This document shows, one piece after another, positions 1-10,200 of a stretch of 64,000 nucleotides of DNA. The notes under the pieces are model-generated. The model was not told where the DNA came from and made no database searches. It was given only the letters and a program-made list of their open reading frames with translations. The number at the start of each line of letters is the position of its first letter. Within the stretch, counting starts at the first letter, position 1. The stretch comes from Histomonas meleagridis (Eukaryota > Parabasalia > Tritrichomonadida > Dientamoebidae): positions 124,001-188,000 of the forward strand of contig WSYJ01000133.1 of the NCBI GenBank assembly GCA_020186115.1, read 5' to 3'. The position numbers and the translations under genes are program-made.

Positions 1-346
1 TTATTTGACATAATTGAAGAAGCTATATCCTGACTACATAATGATAAGAAAATTAAAATTTTGATTCAACATTATTTGGTATTATTTTTTTATTTTTCTA
101 ATTTGAGCAATATTACACTGAGCCAAACTTAGTGTATTGTAAAATGGAAAAGGGCTTTGATTTGATGAAGAAATAATAAATATTAATTTTTTTAATCAAT
201 TATCCAAAATGGTAATTTACTTAAAAAATTATTTATTTCGTGTCGTACGACTGAAATAAAATATATAAAGAGAAGCATATATTTCTAATTTTTATATACT
301 AAAAATTAATATCGAGTGTTTTCAAAATAATTTTTACTGGCTAAAC
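1..346. other. AT-rich intergenic DNA, nothing recognised
   Basis: AT-rich sequence at the left edge with no supported coding or RNA feature. A short palindrome GTCGTACGAC lies near 242-251, but it also occurs inside the ADAT2 coding sequence, so I give it no meaning. The 3' end of the RPB8 gene abuts on the right. Confidence 0.6.
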
Positions 347-787
347 TTAAGACTTAATTTCACGCATCAACAAGTAAACATTACGAGCAATTGGGATTTG
401 ACTTAATGCATGTTGTTCGCCAGTCAACTTCATTAATAATCCGCCAAAAGAAACATACACAGTAGCTTTATGGTTAGCACTATCTTCTTCATAGCGGTAA
501 ACTTTTCCATACATAATATAATCAAATTTTGAAGCAAACGTTGAGTTTTGTAACATTCCTGGATGCCAGTGTGTAGAATCACTTGGTGCTTCTGTTGATA
601 TTTCTTGGGAAATAACAAGGGAAAAATATTCATCTTGCCTCATTTCATAGAGTTGTGAATTAATATCTAATATAAGTTGTGAATCACCGCTTTCGTTGCT
701 GCAAACAATACGTTGGATGTTATCAAAAGATCTTCCTTCAGGATCTATGGCATTTACAGTGAAGTTATCAGTAAAAAGTTCAGTCAT
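347..787 (-). CDS. RPB8: RNA polymerases I/II/III common subunit RPB8 (RPABC3)
   Basis: This is the small subunit shared by all three nuclear RNA polymerases. The 146-residue product starts at the internal methionine of MTELFTDNF; the family is about 145-150 aa. Family blocks are visible: AIDPEGRSFD near residue 14, LILDINSQLY (family LILDVNxQIY), EYFSLVIS, then FDYIMYGKVYR, VSFGGLLMKL and the C-terminal VYLLMREIKS. The reading frame is open 25 codons further upstream (to 862), but that stretch has no homology and holds the promoter-like AAACGGA and a CCCTTTTAAGGG palindrome, so I prefer the start at 787. The neighbour on the same strand is TFIIE-beta, another general transcription gene. The family assignment is secure; the start is inferred. 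Confidence 0.93.
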   Translation of the reverse strand: MTELFTDNFTVNAIDPEGRSFDNIQRIVCSNESGDSQLILDINSQLYEMRQDEYFSLVISQEISTEAPSDSTHWHPGMLQNSTFASKFDYIMYGKVYRYEEDSANHKATVYVSFGGLLMKLTGEQHALSQIPIARNVYLLMREIKS

Positions 788-862
788 GTTGGAAAATGCC
801 CGACCAATGCAATTGCCCTTAAAAGGGTAATTTCCTCGAGTCCGTTTATTATATCCAAACAA
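788..862 (-). promoter_or_regulatory. putative RPB8 promoter with AAACGG and CCTTTT
   Basis: Read on the minus strand, AAACGGA lies about 55 nt before the ATG, followed by the palindrome CCCTTTTAAGGG. AACGG-type boxes recur before many genes here. The promoter role is inferred from that recurrence, not demonstrated. Confidence 0.4.
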
Positions 863-1086
863 AAACAGCTTTCACCCACCAGAATCAAATGATTCCATGC
901 AAACTTAGTCATTTTTGGTGATTGTTAATATTGGTACAATTTTTATTTAATTTCTTTTGAATCTTGTTAATTAATTTTCTATTCGAAAATTCAATATAAG
1001 ACATTACATGCCTGCTTTACTTCGAAAACACAAACCAACCATCAGATCTTAACAAGCAAGACAAAAAAATATTACCTTTATTTTAT

Positions 1087-1929
1087 CTACTTATTATCAT
1101 TTTCCAGTGAATCAAGTAACTCTTGGTTACGGGAGATTCTGTTAGTCCTTCTGACCCTCCTCTTTGTTCTTGTAATTTCTTGAGAATCATCATCAGTTGG
1201 AAATGGTTCTACCAATTCCATTGGCTTCCCACCGAGCTCCATGAGCCTTGTTTCGATCTGTTTCGGTGTGTCCGGGACTTCGGCCTTTTTCCACAAATCT
1301 CTAAAATATTGTGGCGCTTGTCTTGCTTTGAGCTCTGGGTCGAAGTAATAGTAAAGTTTGTTCTTTTTATCTTCGTCAGAGTTAAACTGACCAATTTTTC
1401 CTTCTTCTACAAGTGCAGCCAAATCTTTCTCAAATCCTTTGTATGCGCCTTGTAGGTCAGATAATTTGACGCTTTTCTCTTGTTCAAGAGTTTCTAGTAG
1501 TTGGTTGCGATCGAAAATTTCTAAATCAACACGATATGAATATAATTTTTCATTATATGTGATTCTTGGATTGTTCTTTAAAGCTTTTCGAAGACCTGGT
1601 ATTGACTTGATCTCGAATTTTTTGTTGCCCTTTTTTTGGAAATGTTCGTTGATTTCTTCTTCTGAAACTGGTGGTTGCCCATTTTCTGATCTTTCTTTTA
1701 AGTAATTTTGAATGTTCATAATATGATAAGTAGCCATAAGGCCTTCATCTTGCGCATCTTCGGCTTGCCTACGATTTATTCCTGAAAGAAATGCTCCAGC
1801 ATTCACAGGTAATTCTGTTGATTCTGAGTTTTTTCTCCTATGTGACTTCTTCTTTTTTCGTGAGCTCATGTTTGAGTTGATATCATTGAGAAATTGTTTT
1901 GTAATGTCTTCTGTTGATTTAGCTTTCAT
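1087..1929 (-). CDS. GTF2E2: Transcription initiation factor TFIIE subunit beta
   Basis: TFIIE-beta helps recruit TFIIH to the RNA polymerase II preinitiation complex. The 280-aa product has a basic, Ser-rich N-terminus (SSRKKKKSHRRK), as in other TFIIE-beta proteins. A first winged-helix region follows at about residues 75-135, with the signature LRKALKNNPRITY (family LVNNPKI). A second winged-helix region covers about 135-200 and ends in LYYYFDPEL. After it comes the conserved FRDLWKKAEVPDTPKQIETRL segment (family [22 protein letters not shown]), and the C-terminus is basic. Human TFIIE-beta is 291 aa, so the length fits. The start codon lies only 31 bp from the divergent ADAT2 ATG, so the two must share a promoter region. 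Confidence 0.88.
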   Translation of the reverse strand: MKAKSTEDITKQFLNDINSNMSSRKKKKSHRRKNSESTELPVNAGAFLSGINRRQAEDAQDEGLMATYHIMNIQNYLKERSENGQPPVSEEEINEHFQKKGNKKFEIKSIPGLRKALKNNPRITYNEKLYSYRVDLEIFDRNQLLETLEQEKSVKLSDLQGAYKGFEKDLAALVEEGKIGQFNSDEDKKNKLYYYFDPELKARQAPQYFRDLWKKAEVPDTPKQIETRLMELGGKPMELVEPFPTDDDSQEITRTKRRVRRTNRISRNQELLDSLENDNK

Positions 1930-1960
1930 TTAGCACTTTTATTGAATAAACTAAACAAAT
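1930..1960. promoter_or_regulatory. 31-bp bidirectional gene boundary
   Basis: Only 31 bp separate the ATG codons of the divergent TFIIE-beta and ADAT2 genes. The stretch is AT-rich and has no AACGG box. It must hold, or overlap, both core promoters and both 5' leaders, so the leaders are extremely short or transcription starts inside the opposite gene. Confidence 0.5.
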
Positions 1961-2518
1961 ATGTCACTTTTCAATAACCAGATGTGCACAAAAAGCGTTG
2001 ATCAAATTTCACAAGAAGAAAAATTAATGCACGAAAAATATATGAGAGAAGCATTAAGTATAACAGATAATGCTTATGATGAATGCGAAGTAACAATTGG
2101 GTGCGTTATTGTTCATAATTCCGAAATTATAGCTAAAGGATGGAACTTAACAAATCAACTTAACGATGCAACTAGACATGCAGAGCTTGTTGCTTTTGAT
2201 GAAATCATCTCTAAATATCCAAATGGCAAAGAAATCATACGAGAATCTACATTATATGTTACATGTGAGCCATGCATAATGTGCGCTAGCGCTATAAAAA
2301 TGCTTGGTATCAAACTTGTTGTGTTTGGTTGCAAAAATGATCGCTTTGGTGGTTGTGGTTCTGTATTTTCAATTAACACAGACAAGCACATGCCGAAACT
2401 AAAGTCGTACGACTGCATCAGTGGCGTTTTGGAGGAAGAAGCTATAAATGTTTTACAGAAGTTTTATGGAAGAAAGAATCCAAAAACGCATGAAGGCGAA
2501 GAAAATTTAATGAAATAA
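1961..2518 (+). CDS. ADAT2: tRNA-specific adenosine-34 deaminase catalytic subunit (ADAT2/Tad2)
   Basis: This enzyme deaminates the wobble adenosine of tRNAs to inosine, acting as a heterodimer with ADAT3. The 185-aa product carries the cytidine-deaminase zinc site: HAE (about residues 72-74, with the proton-shuttling Glu) in TRHAELVAFDEI, and PCIMC (about 103-107) in LYVTCEPCIMCASA. The family block FGCKNDRFGGCGSV is also present. The length matches human ADAT2 (191 aa). An ADAT3 partner is not in this window. It is head to head with TFIIE-beta. The family call is secure. Confidence 0.94.
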   Translation: MSLFNNQMCTKSVDQISQEEKLMHEKYMREALSITDNAYDECEVTIGCVIVHNSEIIAKGWNLTNQLNDATRHAELVAFDEIISKYPNGKEIIRESTLYVTCEPCIMCASAIKMLGIKLVVFGCKNDRFGGCGSVFSINTDKHMPKLKSYDCISGVLEEEAINVLQKFYGRKNPKTHEGEENLMK

Positions 2519-2739
2519 GAATTATTGTTTATAAACATGTATAATAACCAAGCATTTTAGTATTTAGTTTAAAAAAAAATTGATGTGATTTCTTATTTTA
2601 CTAAAAAAAAAAAAAAATTAATAAAATATTGTGCATTTATTCGGAAAAAAATGTTTTCACCGGGTCAAAGTTAAGAGTTTGGTAATAAATAATATCAATT
2701 TTGTGAAATTTGATTCGAAATTTGAAATTTCTTTTATTT

Positions 2740-3063
2740 TTAATGCGACTTAGCAGCTTCAATGAAGCCTTTAGTAAAGTCTTTGATTTGATCAAACGTG
2801 GCAAATTTTGAAGGATGAAATGATAAAATAAAAGTTATTGTTGGTGTTGAAAATTGTTTGGCTAATTGCATTACAAGGAGATTAAGCATTTCATTTTCTT
2901 GACCCATAAGTTGTTGTAATTCAATATCATTATCTTTTTCAGTCATTATAATATTTCCTATGCCAGGTATAGAATTGTGAATAATAACAACTGCGTTGTC
3001 TGCATAAAAAGAAATAGATATCTCAAATTCGCCTACTTGGAGCTTGGTTCTGTTTTTTTCCAT
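2740..3063 (-). CDS. Probable proteasome assembly chaperone 3 (PSMG3/PAC3-like)
   Basis: A 107-aa protein. Its second half, LMGQENEMLNLLVMQLAKQF followed by a beta strand and a C-terminal helix (DQIKDFTKGFIEAA), resembles PSMG3, which has LLGQDEPLIHVFAKNLVAF and a terminal helix. The length is close to PSMG3 (about 120 aa), and the alternating short beta strands in the first half suit the chaperone fold. PSMG3 with PSMG4 guides assembly of the proteasome alpha ring. The call is from remembered similarity of a small, divergent family, so it is only moderately sure. It lies convergent with ADAT2, with 221 bp of A-tract-rich DNA between. Confidence 0.55.
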   Translation of the reverse strand: MEKNRTKLQVGEFEISISFYADNAVVIIHNSIPGIGNIIMTEKDNDIELQQLMGQENEMLNLLVMQLAKQFSTPTITFILSFHPSKFATFDQIKDFTKGFIEAAKSH

Positions 3064-3544
3064 TTTGTGTCACTTTTGACTGGCTAAAAAATAAAAAACA
3101 AAATAAAAAATTCTCGTGTTCTGGCTGACTTCTGATAAAAATCCAAATCAAATATTCAAAGCTAAAATCAGATGAAATACTTACTATCTATTTTCTAAGG
3201 AACAAGGGATGACTTTATAATGATAATTATCAGATGAGAAGAATTTCACTTTTGGTAGGTGATCATAATGAAGCTTAATTACATTGAATGTATTCTACAA
3301 TCAAAATGATCTGTACTTAATAAGTTATTTGCCAATTAACTTACCCTCTCTATTTTTGGTCAAATGTTTTATCGGTTGCGGTTTTTTCGGTGAACGAAAT
3401 TTAAATGTTTGGAAATTTTTATTGAAAAATTTTGTAAATAAAATCTTGCTTTTTAATTTTAAACTGATCCAATGAATTAACTGCTGAAAAACGCGGTAGA
3501 AAAACTGTTGTGTTTAAACGGTTCAACATCATATCACAAAGAAT
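3064..3544. other. intergenic DNA with divergent promoters
   Basis: AT-rich gap between the divergent PSMG3-like and C2-domain genes. The right end carries AAACGGTTCAAC and a TCATA initiator-like element before the C2 gene. A 63-codon frame at 3284-3475 begins with TTG, has a random, Leu/Phe-rich composition and is not supported as a gene. Confidence 0.5.
3517..3523 (+). promoter_or_regulatory. AACGGTT box before the C2-domain gene
   Basis: AACGGTT lies 22 nt before the ATG at 3545 and is followed by ATCATATCA, which fits the trichomonad initiator pattern TCAY(T/A). The leader would be under 20 nt. The role is inferred from recurrence of this box in the window. Confidence 0.45.
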
Positions 3545-4165
3545 ATGCAACTAAATGTAAGAGTTATTGAAGCCCAAGGGCTTCCAAAAATGGACAAATT
3601 TGGAAAAGTTGATGGATATGTCGTTGTACAACTTAAGGGGGAAAGTCTTCAACGTAGAACAAGAGTAATTCAAAAAGAATACAATCCAAAATGGAACCAA
3701 GAATTCTCATTCCCACTTAGAAATCCAGCTACGCAGTCAGTTTTATTTACACTCAAGGATCAAGATGCTGTTGGTAATGATGATACAATTGGAACAATTG
3801 AAATTCCTATATCATCAATTCCAGCAAATATTGTTGTTGATCGTTGGTTAGACCCACGGCCAGCTCGTGGTGTTAAGAATCCAGGTAAGATTCACTTGCT
3901 ATTACATGTTGCGGATAAGAAAGTTAAACCATTTTCTGCGCCTGTTCAACCACCACCAGGTGTATATCCGCCAGCGCCGGCACCTGCAGGATATGGTGCT
4001 CCTCCTCCGCCTCCACAGCAACAAATCTACGGAGCACCACCTCCAGGTTATCCTCCTCCAGGCTACGGAGCACCTCCACCACCAGGATATGCTCCACCAG
4101 GTTATGCTCCACCTCCTCCAGGCCACGGAGCTCCACCGGGTTATGGCGCACCGTATCATCATTAG
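3545..4165 (+). CDS. C2-domain protein with a proline/glycine/tyrosine-rich tail
   Basis: A 206-aa protein. Residues 1 to about 125 form a single C2 domain: VRVIEAQGLPKMDKFGKVDGYV and, later, LKDQDAVGNDDTIG hold the aspartates that usually coordinate calcium in the two loops. C2 domains bind phospholipid membranes, often in a calcium-dependent way. Residues of about 130-206 are repeats of PPPGYGAPPP type (PPGY/PPGH units), similar to annexin or synexin tails, and end in YHH. The domain layout suggests a small calcium-responsive membrane adaptor. No signal peptide or membrane span is visible. The fold is sure; the function is general. Confidence 0.8.
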   Translation: MQLNVRVIEAQGLPKMDKFGKVDGYVVVQLKGESLQRRTRVIQKEYNPKWNQEFSFPLRNPATQSVLFTLKDQDAVGNDDTIGTIEIPISSIPANIVVDRWLDPRPARGVKNPGKIHLLLHVADKKVKPFSAPVQPPPGVYPPAPAPAGYGAPPPPPQQQIYGAPPPGYPPPGYGAPPPPGYAPPGYAPPPPGHGAPPGYGAPYHH

Positions 4166-4248
4166 TAAAATTCTTTTCTCTTTACCAAAAAATTGATGTA
4201 CAAAATCTAAATATTTTATATAAAAACAAATTCTATACTAACAAACAA

Positions 4249-7200
4249 TTACCAAAACGGAGCCCAACCATAATACATTTGAGCCAGATTCAACTCGTCT
4301 GTTGCCATTTCGATTAATTTTTGCACTTGGTCATGGACGTTTAAGATCTCTCCGAATTCTTGGCCGCATAACTTATCGTTAACTCTTGCGATTGCTCTTT
4401 TCAGCATTGCGCCTTTTTCTTCTGTTTCTCCATTCCATTTTGTTGTGAAGTCGACTGCGTTTTTATACCAAATTGTATCAGTAATCGGATCTTGAACGAA
4501 TATATCTAAGAATGCCAACAACGCGTCCTTGTTCTTCCTCATTAACTTCATTACATATTCCGCCGTCATTGAGAAAACGCCATTTACGCCACTTGCGCCA
4601 AAAGCTCTTACTATCATTCTCGTCAATCTAAAAGGTACAGTTTCATGTACATAAGCTCTTAAATTTGCCTTTTCGAAACAATCACTAAAGTCAATATGTA
4701 CAACATTTCCAGTACCTTTCATCACTAATATATTCGATGGATGTCTATCGCCAATACCCATAATATAACCAATGATAGACATTAACCCATTTGATCGAGA
4801 GAAATTTGTGATTTTGTTTAACCAAATTTCGGCGTTTTGTGACTTTAACCAAAGTGTTTCACGGATGTCATCATCAGGATAACATGAACATACTTCTCGA
4901 TGTAATTCAAGTTTTTGGACAATGTTTAATCTTAAAGTCGCTTCTTTTTCACCTATGATATGATTATTCCCAACGTATTCCCTTAACATTTGTTGTTCCT
5001 TATTTTCGATAATACCTAAAACTTTCCGATGCCATGAAATCATTGAATATAATGTTTCTCCTCCTTCTGCCCAAACAATTAAACCAGCGTTTGGTGCTAT
5101 AGGTACAATTGGAACTTGTCGAATATGTAAATGTTTTTCTATTCCGAACTTATCATCATGTAATATCGAATTGGCTAATGAAAACAATTGCATTATTCGT
5201 TGATCTAATCTTAAGTCTTCTCTACCTTTTAATAAATATTTATAATTAATTCCATCGCTACCAATAATCCGTAATTTTCTTGGACGTTTTGCAGAAGGAA
5301 TTAATTTCATTACATGGCCAATACTTTTAATAGTTGCTGGAGCTTTATTCACTGAATAAAACCCAGGAATAGCTAATGAGAATGGTTGATCGACAATATT
5401 TAAATCTAATTCATTAATATCAATTGTAGTAATTGCTTCCATTCGAAGTTGTAATATTGATTTAATACCATGTGATGTATTATATAATAAAACTTTATCT
5501 TTAGGCTTAATATTATTAATATTATTATTGTTTTGAAATATCGATGATAATCGATCATGATAATATGAGATTTTAGAAAATGTAAATATGTTCTTAACAA
5601 ATTGTGATTGTGTAGAATCCATTATATTTAACACTTGTTTTAATAAGTCCATAACTTCTTTCTCATATTTTTCATTCTCAGAACATGCAACTGCTCGTTC
5701 TAATAATACTATAGCTTCTTCAACTGCTGTCACTGCTATATGTAACATAGCATTTGTAAATATTTCGGCATCTTTCATTACTTCATAATGTTTTTCACCC
5801 ATTTGTTCAATAAATGTTAATAATGTTTTAGATGAAGTTGGCGTTCTTTTAACTAAACATAAAGGCATAGCTAATGCTTGAAAATGATTTATGGAAAAGT
5901 TTTCGACTATTTTATATACTACTTTTCGTACTTCTTCATTCTTATGATCAAATTGTACCATTAATTGTGGAATGATTTGTATCACTGAAGAAGGTGATAA
6001 AGAGATTAAATTCTTTGAGACATTTTTAAAATTTGTTAAATGTGATCCGAAAGTAAAAAATAAATTACATAAATGACATAAGAAATGTAATGATGGTCGA
6101 GTTAATGATATTAACTTAGCAAAGCCATTAATTGCATTACTTGCATAATTAACTCGATCAATTTCATTATATTCATTATTTTGTGCACAACCTAAATTAA
6201 AAAACGCCCAATTTTTCCATGCTCTAATTTTCGTTGGTTGAATTTCAATAACTTTTTTAAGTAATGGTATAGCATTTGGATTAATAGGACATCGATTAGT
6301 ATAAGAACAAACTGCATCACAATAAATTTCATCATTAATATTCTCTTTGTTAATGATTTCAATGAATTCATCATAATTATTAATTAATTGATTATCATAA
6401 CGATATTTAGCTTGAAGTAATTTAATTTTATCATTTTCTTTTGCGTTATTATTCGTAAATAAATTATTATAACAATTATTAAATAATGTCCATTCTTGTG
6501 ATCTTCTTAATGAATTAACATAATCGAAATTAATTTCAAACATTTCTTCTTCATTACATTGAAGTAATTCTCGTACTTTATGTATATAACCTAATTGTGT
6601 TGGATCACGATTAATATAATTTGCTTTAGATTTCCATATTAATAAAATTTCTTTTGATGTAATTTTGTTTTCACGTTGATATATTATATCTTTTAACTCT
6701 TCAAATATCATTGATTTATAAATAATTGGTATCGATGGTTCATAAGTACCTGATAAAAATGACGAAAAATTCATTGATAACATTTTTAATCCTTTTTGTA
6801 CCCATTTTTTAGCAGTATTTAATTGATTAAAATCTAATGCAACTAATGTTCTAAAGATACATGTTATAGGATCATCATTTTTAATTGACAATAAAAACTC
6901 ATGTGGATTTAACTTCGAATTTCGTGCAGCTGCTACAAAGATTATCGCTAATTGTGCTTGAATATCTTTGGAATATGTTTTAAAGTCATCAAATTTCTCG
7001 ATAATACTTTGCCAATCTTCAATTAACATTGAACATGATAAATATTTAATTAAATAATTCTCATTACATTTCGTTTCTTTCAGTTTTTGTGAATATACAT
7101 CACGTGCTTGTTTCCACATTGATAATGCTTCAAGTAATTCACAATTAGAATTCGGAGATTGAACTATTGATAATAATCCTAATGCACATTCTTTACGCTT

Positions 7201-10200
7201 TAATAATGATTGAATACGTAATAAATGTTGAATGGTTTCAATGTTTAATATCGAATTCTTTTCATAAAAACGTATTGCTATAAACCATGAATTACATCGT
7301 TCTGCAATTTGCCCAATAATTAATGGATCTGTAAATAACGTAAATTGTGCTCGATCCATAGCTTCACATGCAGATATAATTATTTCTAAGATATTTGTAG
7401 GTGTATGCGAATTATGTACAATTTCTAATAAATAATTGCTTAACGTACTCCTGTCGTTTTCACTTGATATGTCCCAAACAGATACAATTACAAAAGGAAA
7501 TAATCCTCGTTCAAAATCAGATGAAACTCTTAATAATGGATGTGAAGCACGAATAGCAGGAGAATTAGAACATAATACAAGCTCTTGAGTAATTTGTAAT
7601 AACCAAGAAGACCAATCATTTTCACTTACAGAACTTTGAAGTCTTCCACGACTAAATACTTGTGATAAAGAAGAAGGTTTTATCGAAGGTTTTGACCTAA
7701 TTGGATAAGGATCAGGTACAGCGTCGAAATTCCGTAAGAATTCAAATGCCGAATTTGAAGTAATTTCATTTAAAAACTTTGAAATTTCAGGATGTAATTC
7801 AGATAAATTTATAGGTAATGAAAACATTATCGAAGTAAAACGTATTATTAATAATTCGATTAAACGAATTGATATATATTGTAAATGTGTTTCAGTGTTT
7901 ATAAAATTACAAGCTAAATGAAATGATGGTAAAACTATTTGAGGAAATGAACAATTACGTAATGTTTGACATAAAAATGTTATTGCGAATTCAGATGTGA
8001 TATCATTCTTATATACATATTTTTGGATTAAATCGAAATATAATCGAATTGATCCATCAGCATATATTACTATTAATGTTAATGCTAATAAATAATTTAT
8101 TATGTTGTTCGAATCTTCTTCTTTTTGTATTAAATCATATATAATTTTAAATGTGTTTGGTCCATATTCTTTAAAGTTACATTTAATAGCAAAAATTAAT
8201 GCACATAAAAGTTTAATTGCATCAATACTTGTGTTCTCTTTTAAATAAGGTAAAACTAATTTATAAATATCATCTTTATATGGTAATATTGCAACATCTA
8301 CAACTAATATTATCGTAGTTAAAAAATGTAATAAGTCATCAGATGCAATTAATTCTGGTTTTACATGAAATGAATTTATTAATTTAATGACATCTTCTAA
8401 ATATATTAAACATTTTTGTGAATCACTTTGAAATATATATGTTAAAGCATTAATCAAAACAGGTAATTCATGTGGTTTGCCATCTTTTAATTGACCTAAA
8501 ATATATTTCATTACATAATTTAATGTACTTTGTTCTCGATTAGTACTATCATATAATGGATATGATTCATTAATTGGTATTGGTGTCTTAGGATTATGAA
8601 ATTGATGTGGATCTAATGCTCCAATAGTACCTAATAATTGTAATATTAATATGTTAACTCGTGAATTAGTTGATGTCTTTAAAAATTGATATAATCGTTG
8701 ATGAAATTTAACAATTTTTTTACTACTGATTAATTTAGTAATAGGAAAATTACGAAAAAGTGATTTTAACGATTCTGTAGCTGATAAATGTATTGACGTC
8801 TTTTTATATATAAAAAATTGTTCAACAATCGATGATATTATCGAAAATAACATATCTTTATCACACGCTTTTTTATTTGCTAAAGCTGTGATGCTTTTTA
8901 ATGAATATATTCGAATCTTTTGATCATATTTTTGTTCAAATTTATATATAACTCTTTTTGGTAATGTTAATGATGTTTCAACTTTTGAATTTAATATTTC
9001 GATTATAAATTTTATTAAATCTGTTTGATGTGATCTTGCAAATGATCCACTGCTTTGTATGATTAATGGTAATAAAGATATTTCTTGCATTCGATCACGT
9101 TTTAAAGGTATTTGAAAATAGACAAAAGGAAATTGTTTAAGTTTTGTTTGAAAAAATTTCATTGTCGATAGCGGCGTAAAGTTCTGAATTCTGGAAATTA
9201 AATCTAACGTTGAAATTTTGACTGAATAATTATCGTCTTCGTAAAGTTGTTCAGCCATAAAAAACAATGAATGATCTGAGAAATGTGATAATAATGAATC
9301 ATCAATCGAATTACATAATGTGATTTTTAATTTAGATGAAAGATTATTTTGGAGTGATAATAATAAAGAAAGTAATTTTTTTTGTTTTTCATAATCAAAT
9401 CTATGAATGATTATAAATAATGTTTGAATAGAAATAATTTTTATATTTTCATTAGAACTATTATTAAATATATTAAAAACAAATTCCCAATAATCTTCAA
9501 TTGGAAACTCTGTTATTATTGATAATTTCGTGATAAGTTGAAGAATACATTTTATTGAGTTATTATTCTCAAATGATTCATTAAGTTTCGGTACAAATAT
9601 ACTTATAATTCGAAATGAATCTTCTTTAAATGCTGTAAAATATGACGAACAAAAATTAATTGAATACTCATTAAATTCCATATGTTGCATTTTATCTAAA
9701 AACAAATTCCTATCAACTAACTCTGGTGAACAATCAATAATGCTAGTGGCTATAATGAAAAAACAATCCATATTATTGACTAAAGTTGGAAGAAGTGAAT
9801 TACCAAAAAGGCTGAACGTTTTTGGCATAACCCTCAGAATTTTTGAATAGATCATACAAATTTTTGGGTTTTTGAAATCTATTTGATCGTTGTTCTGAAA
9901 AAGCGATAAAATTGAGTTTGAAATTTCTTGCGCTTTATCATTGAGGACTTTGCATAGTTTAACAAGGATTTGAAGATGTTCTGGAATTGGACTTGTGTTT
10001 AAAAATGAGATAATACTTGTGAAAATGTCGTTTGCCTTTTCATTACATACATCATTATTATTTTTGAGAAAAGATTTAAGCAGTAAAAGATATCTTGGTA
10101 ATTCAGTTGGTGGGCTGTATATAATTGTGGTGATTTCTGTGGAAACTATTTGATTACCTTGTGGACTGATTTCAATAAATTGTTGAAAAAGATCAACTGC

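Noticed and set aside
242-251. GTCGTACGAC palindrome as a regulatory site
   Set aside because: The same sequence lies in the ADAT2 coding region, so it is not promoter-specific.
3284-3475. 63-codon frame as a small gene
   Set aside because: It opens with TTG, has a chance-like Phe/Leu composition and overlaps the promoter region of the C2 gene.
3902-4162. Minus-strand frames rich in Trp/Arg in the proline-rich tail of the C2 gene
   Set aside because: They are the complement of CCA/GGA repeats; the plus-strand protein explains them.
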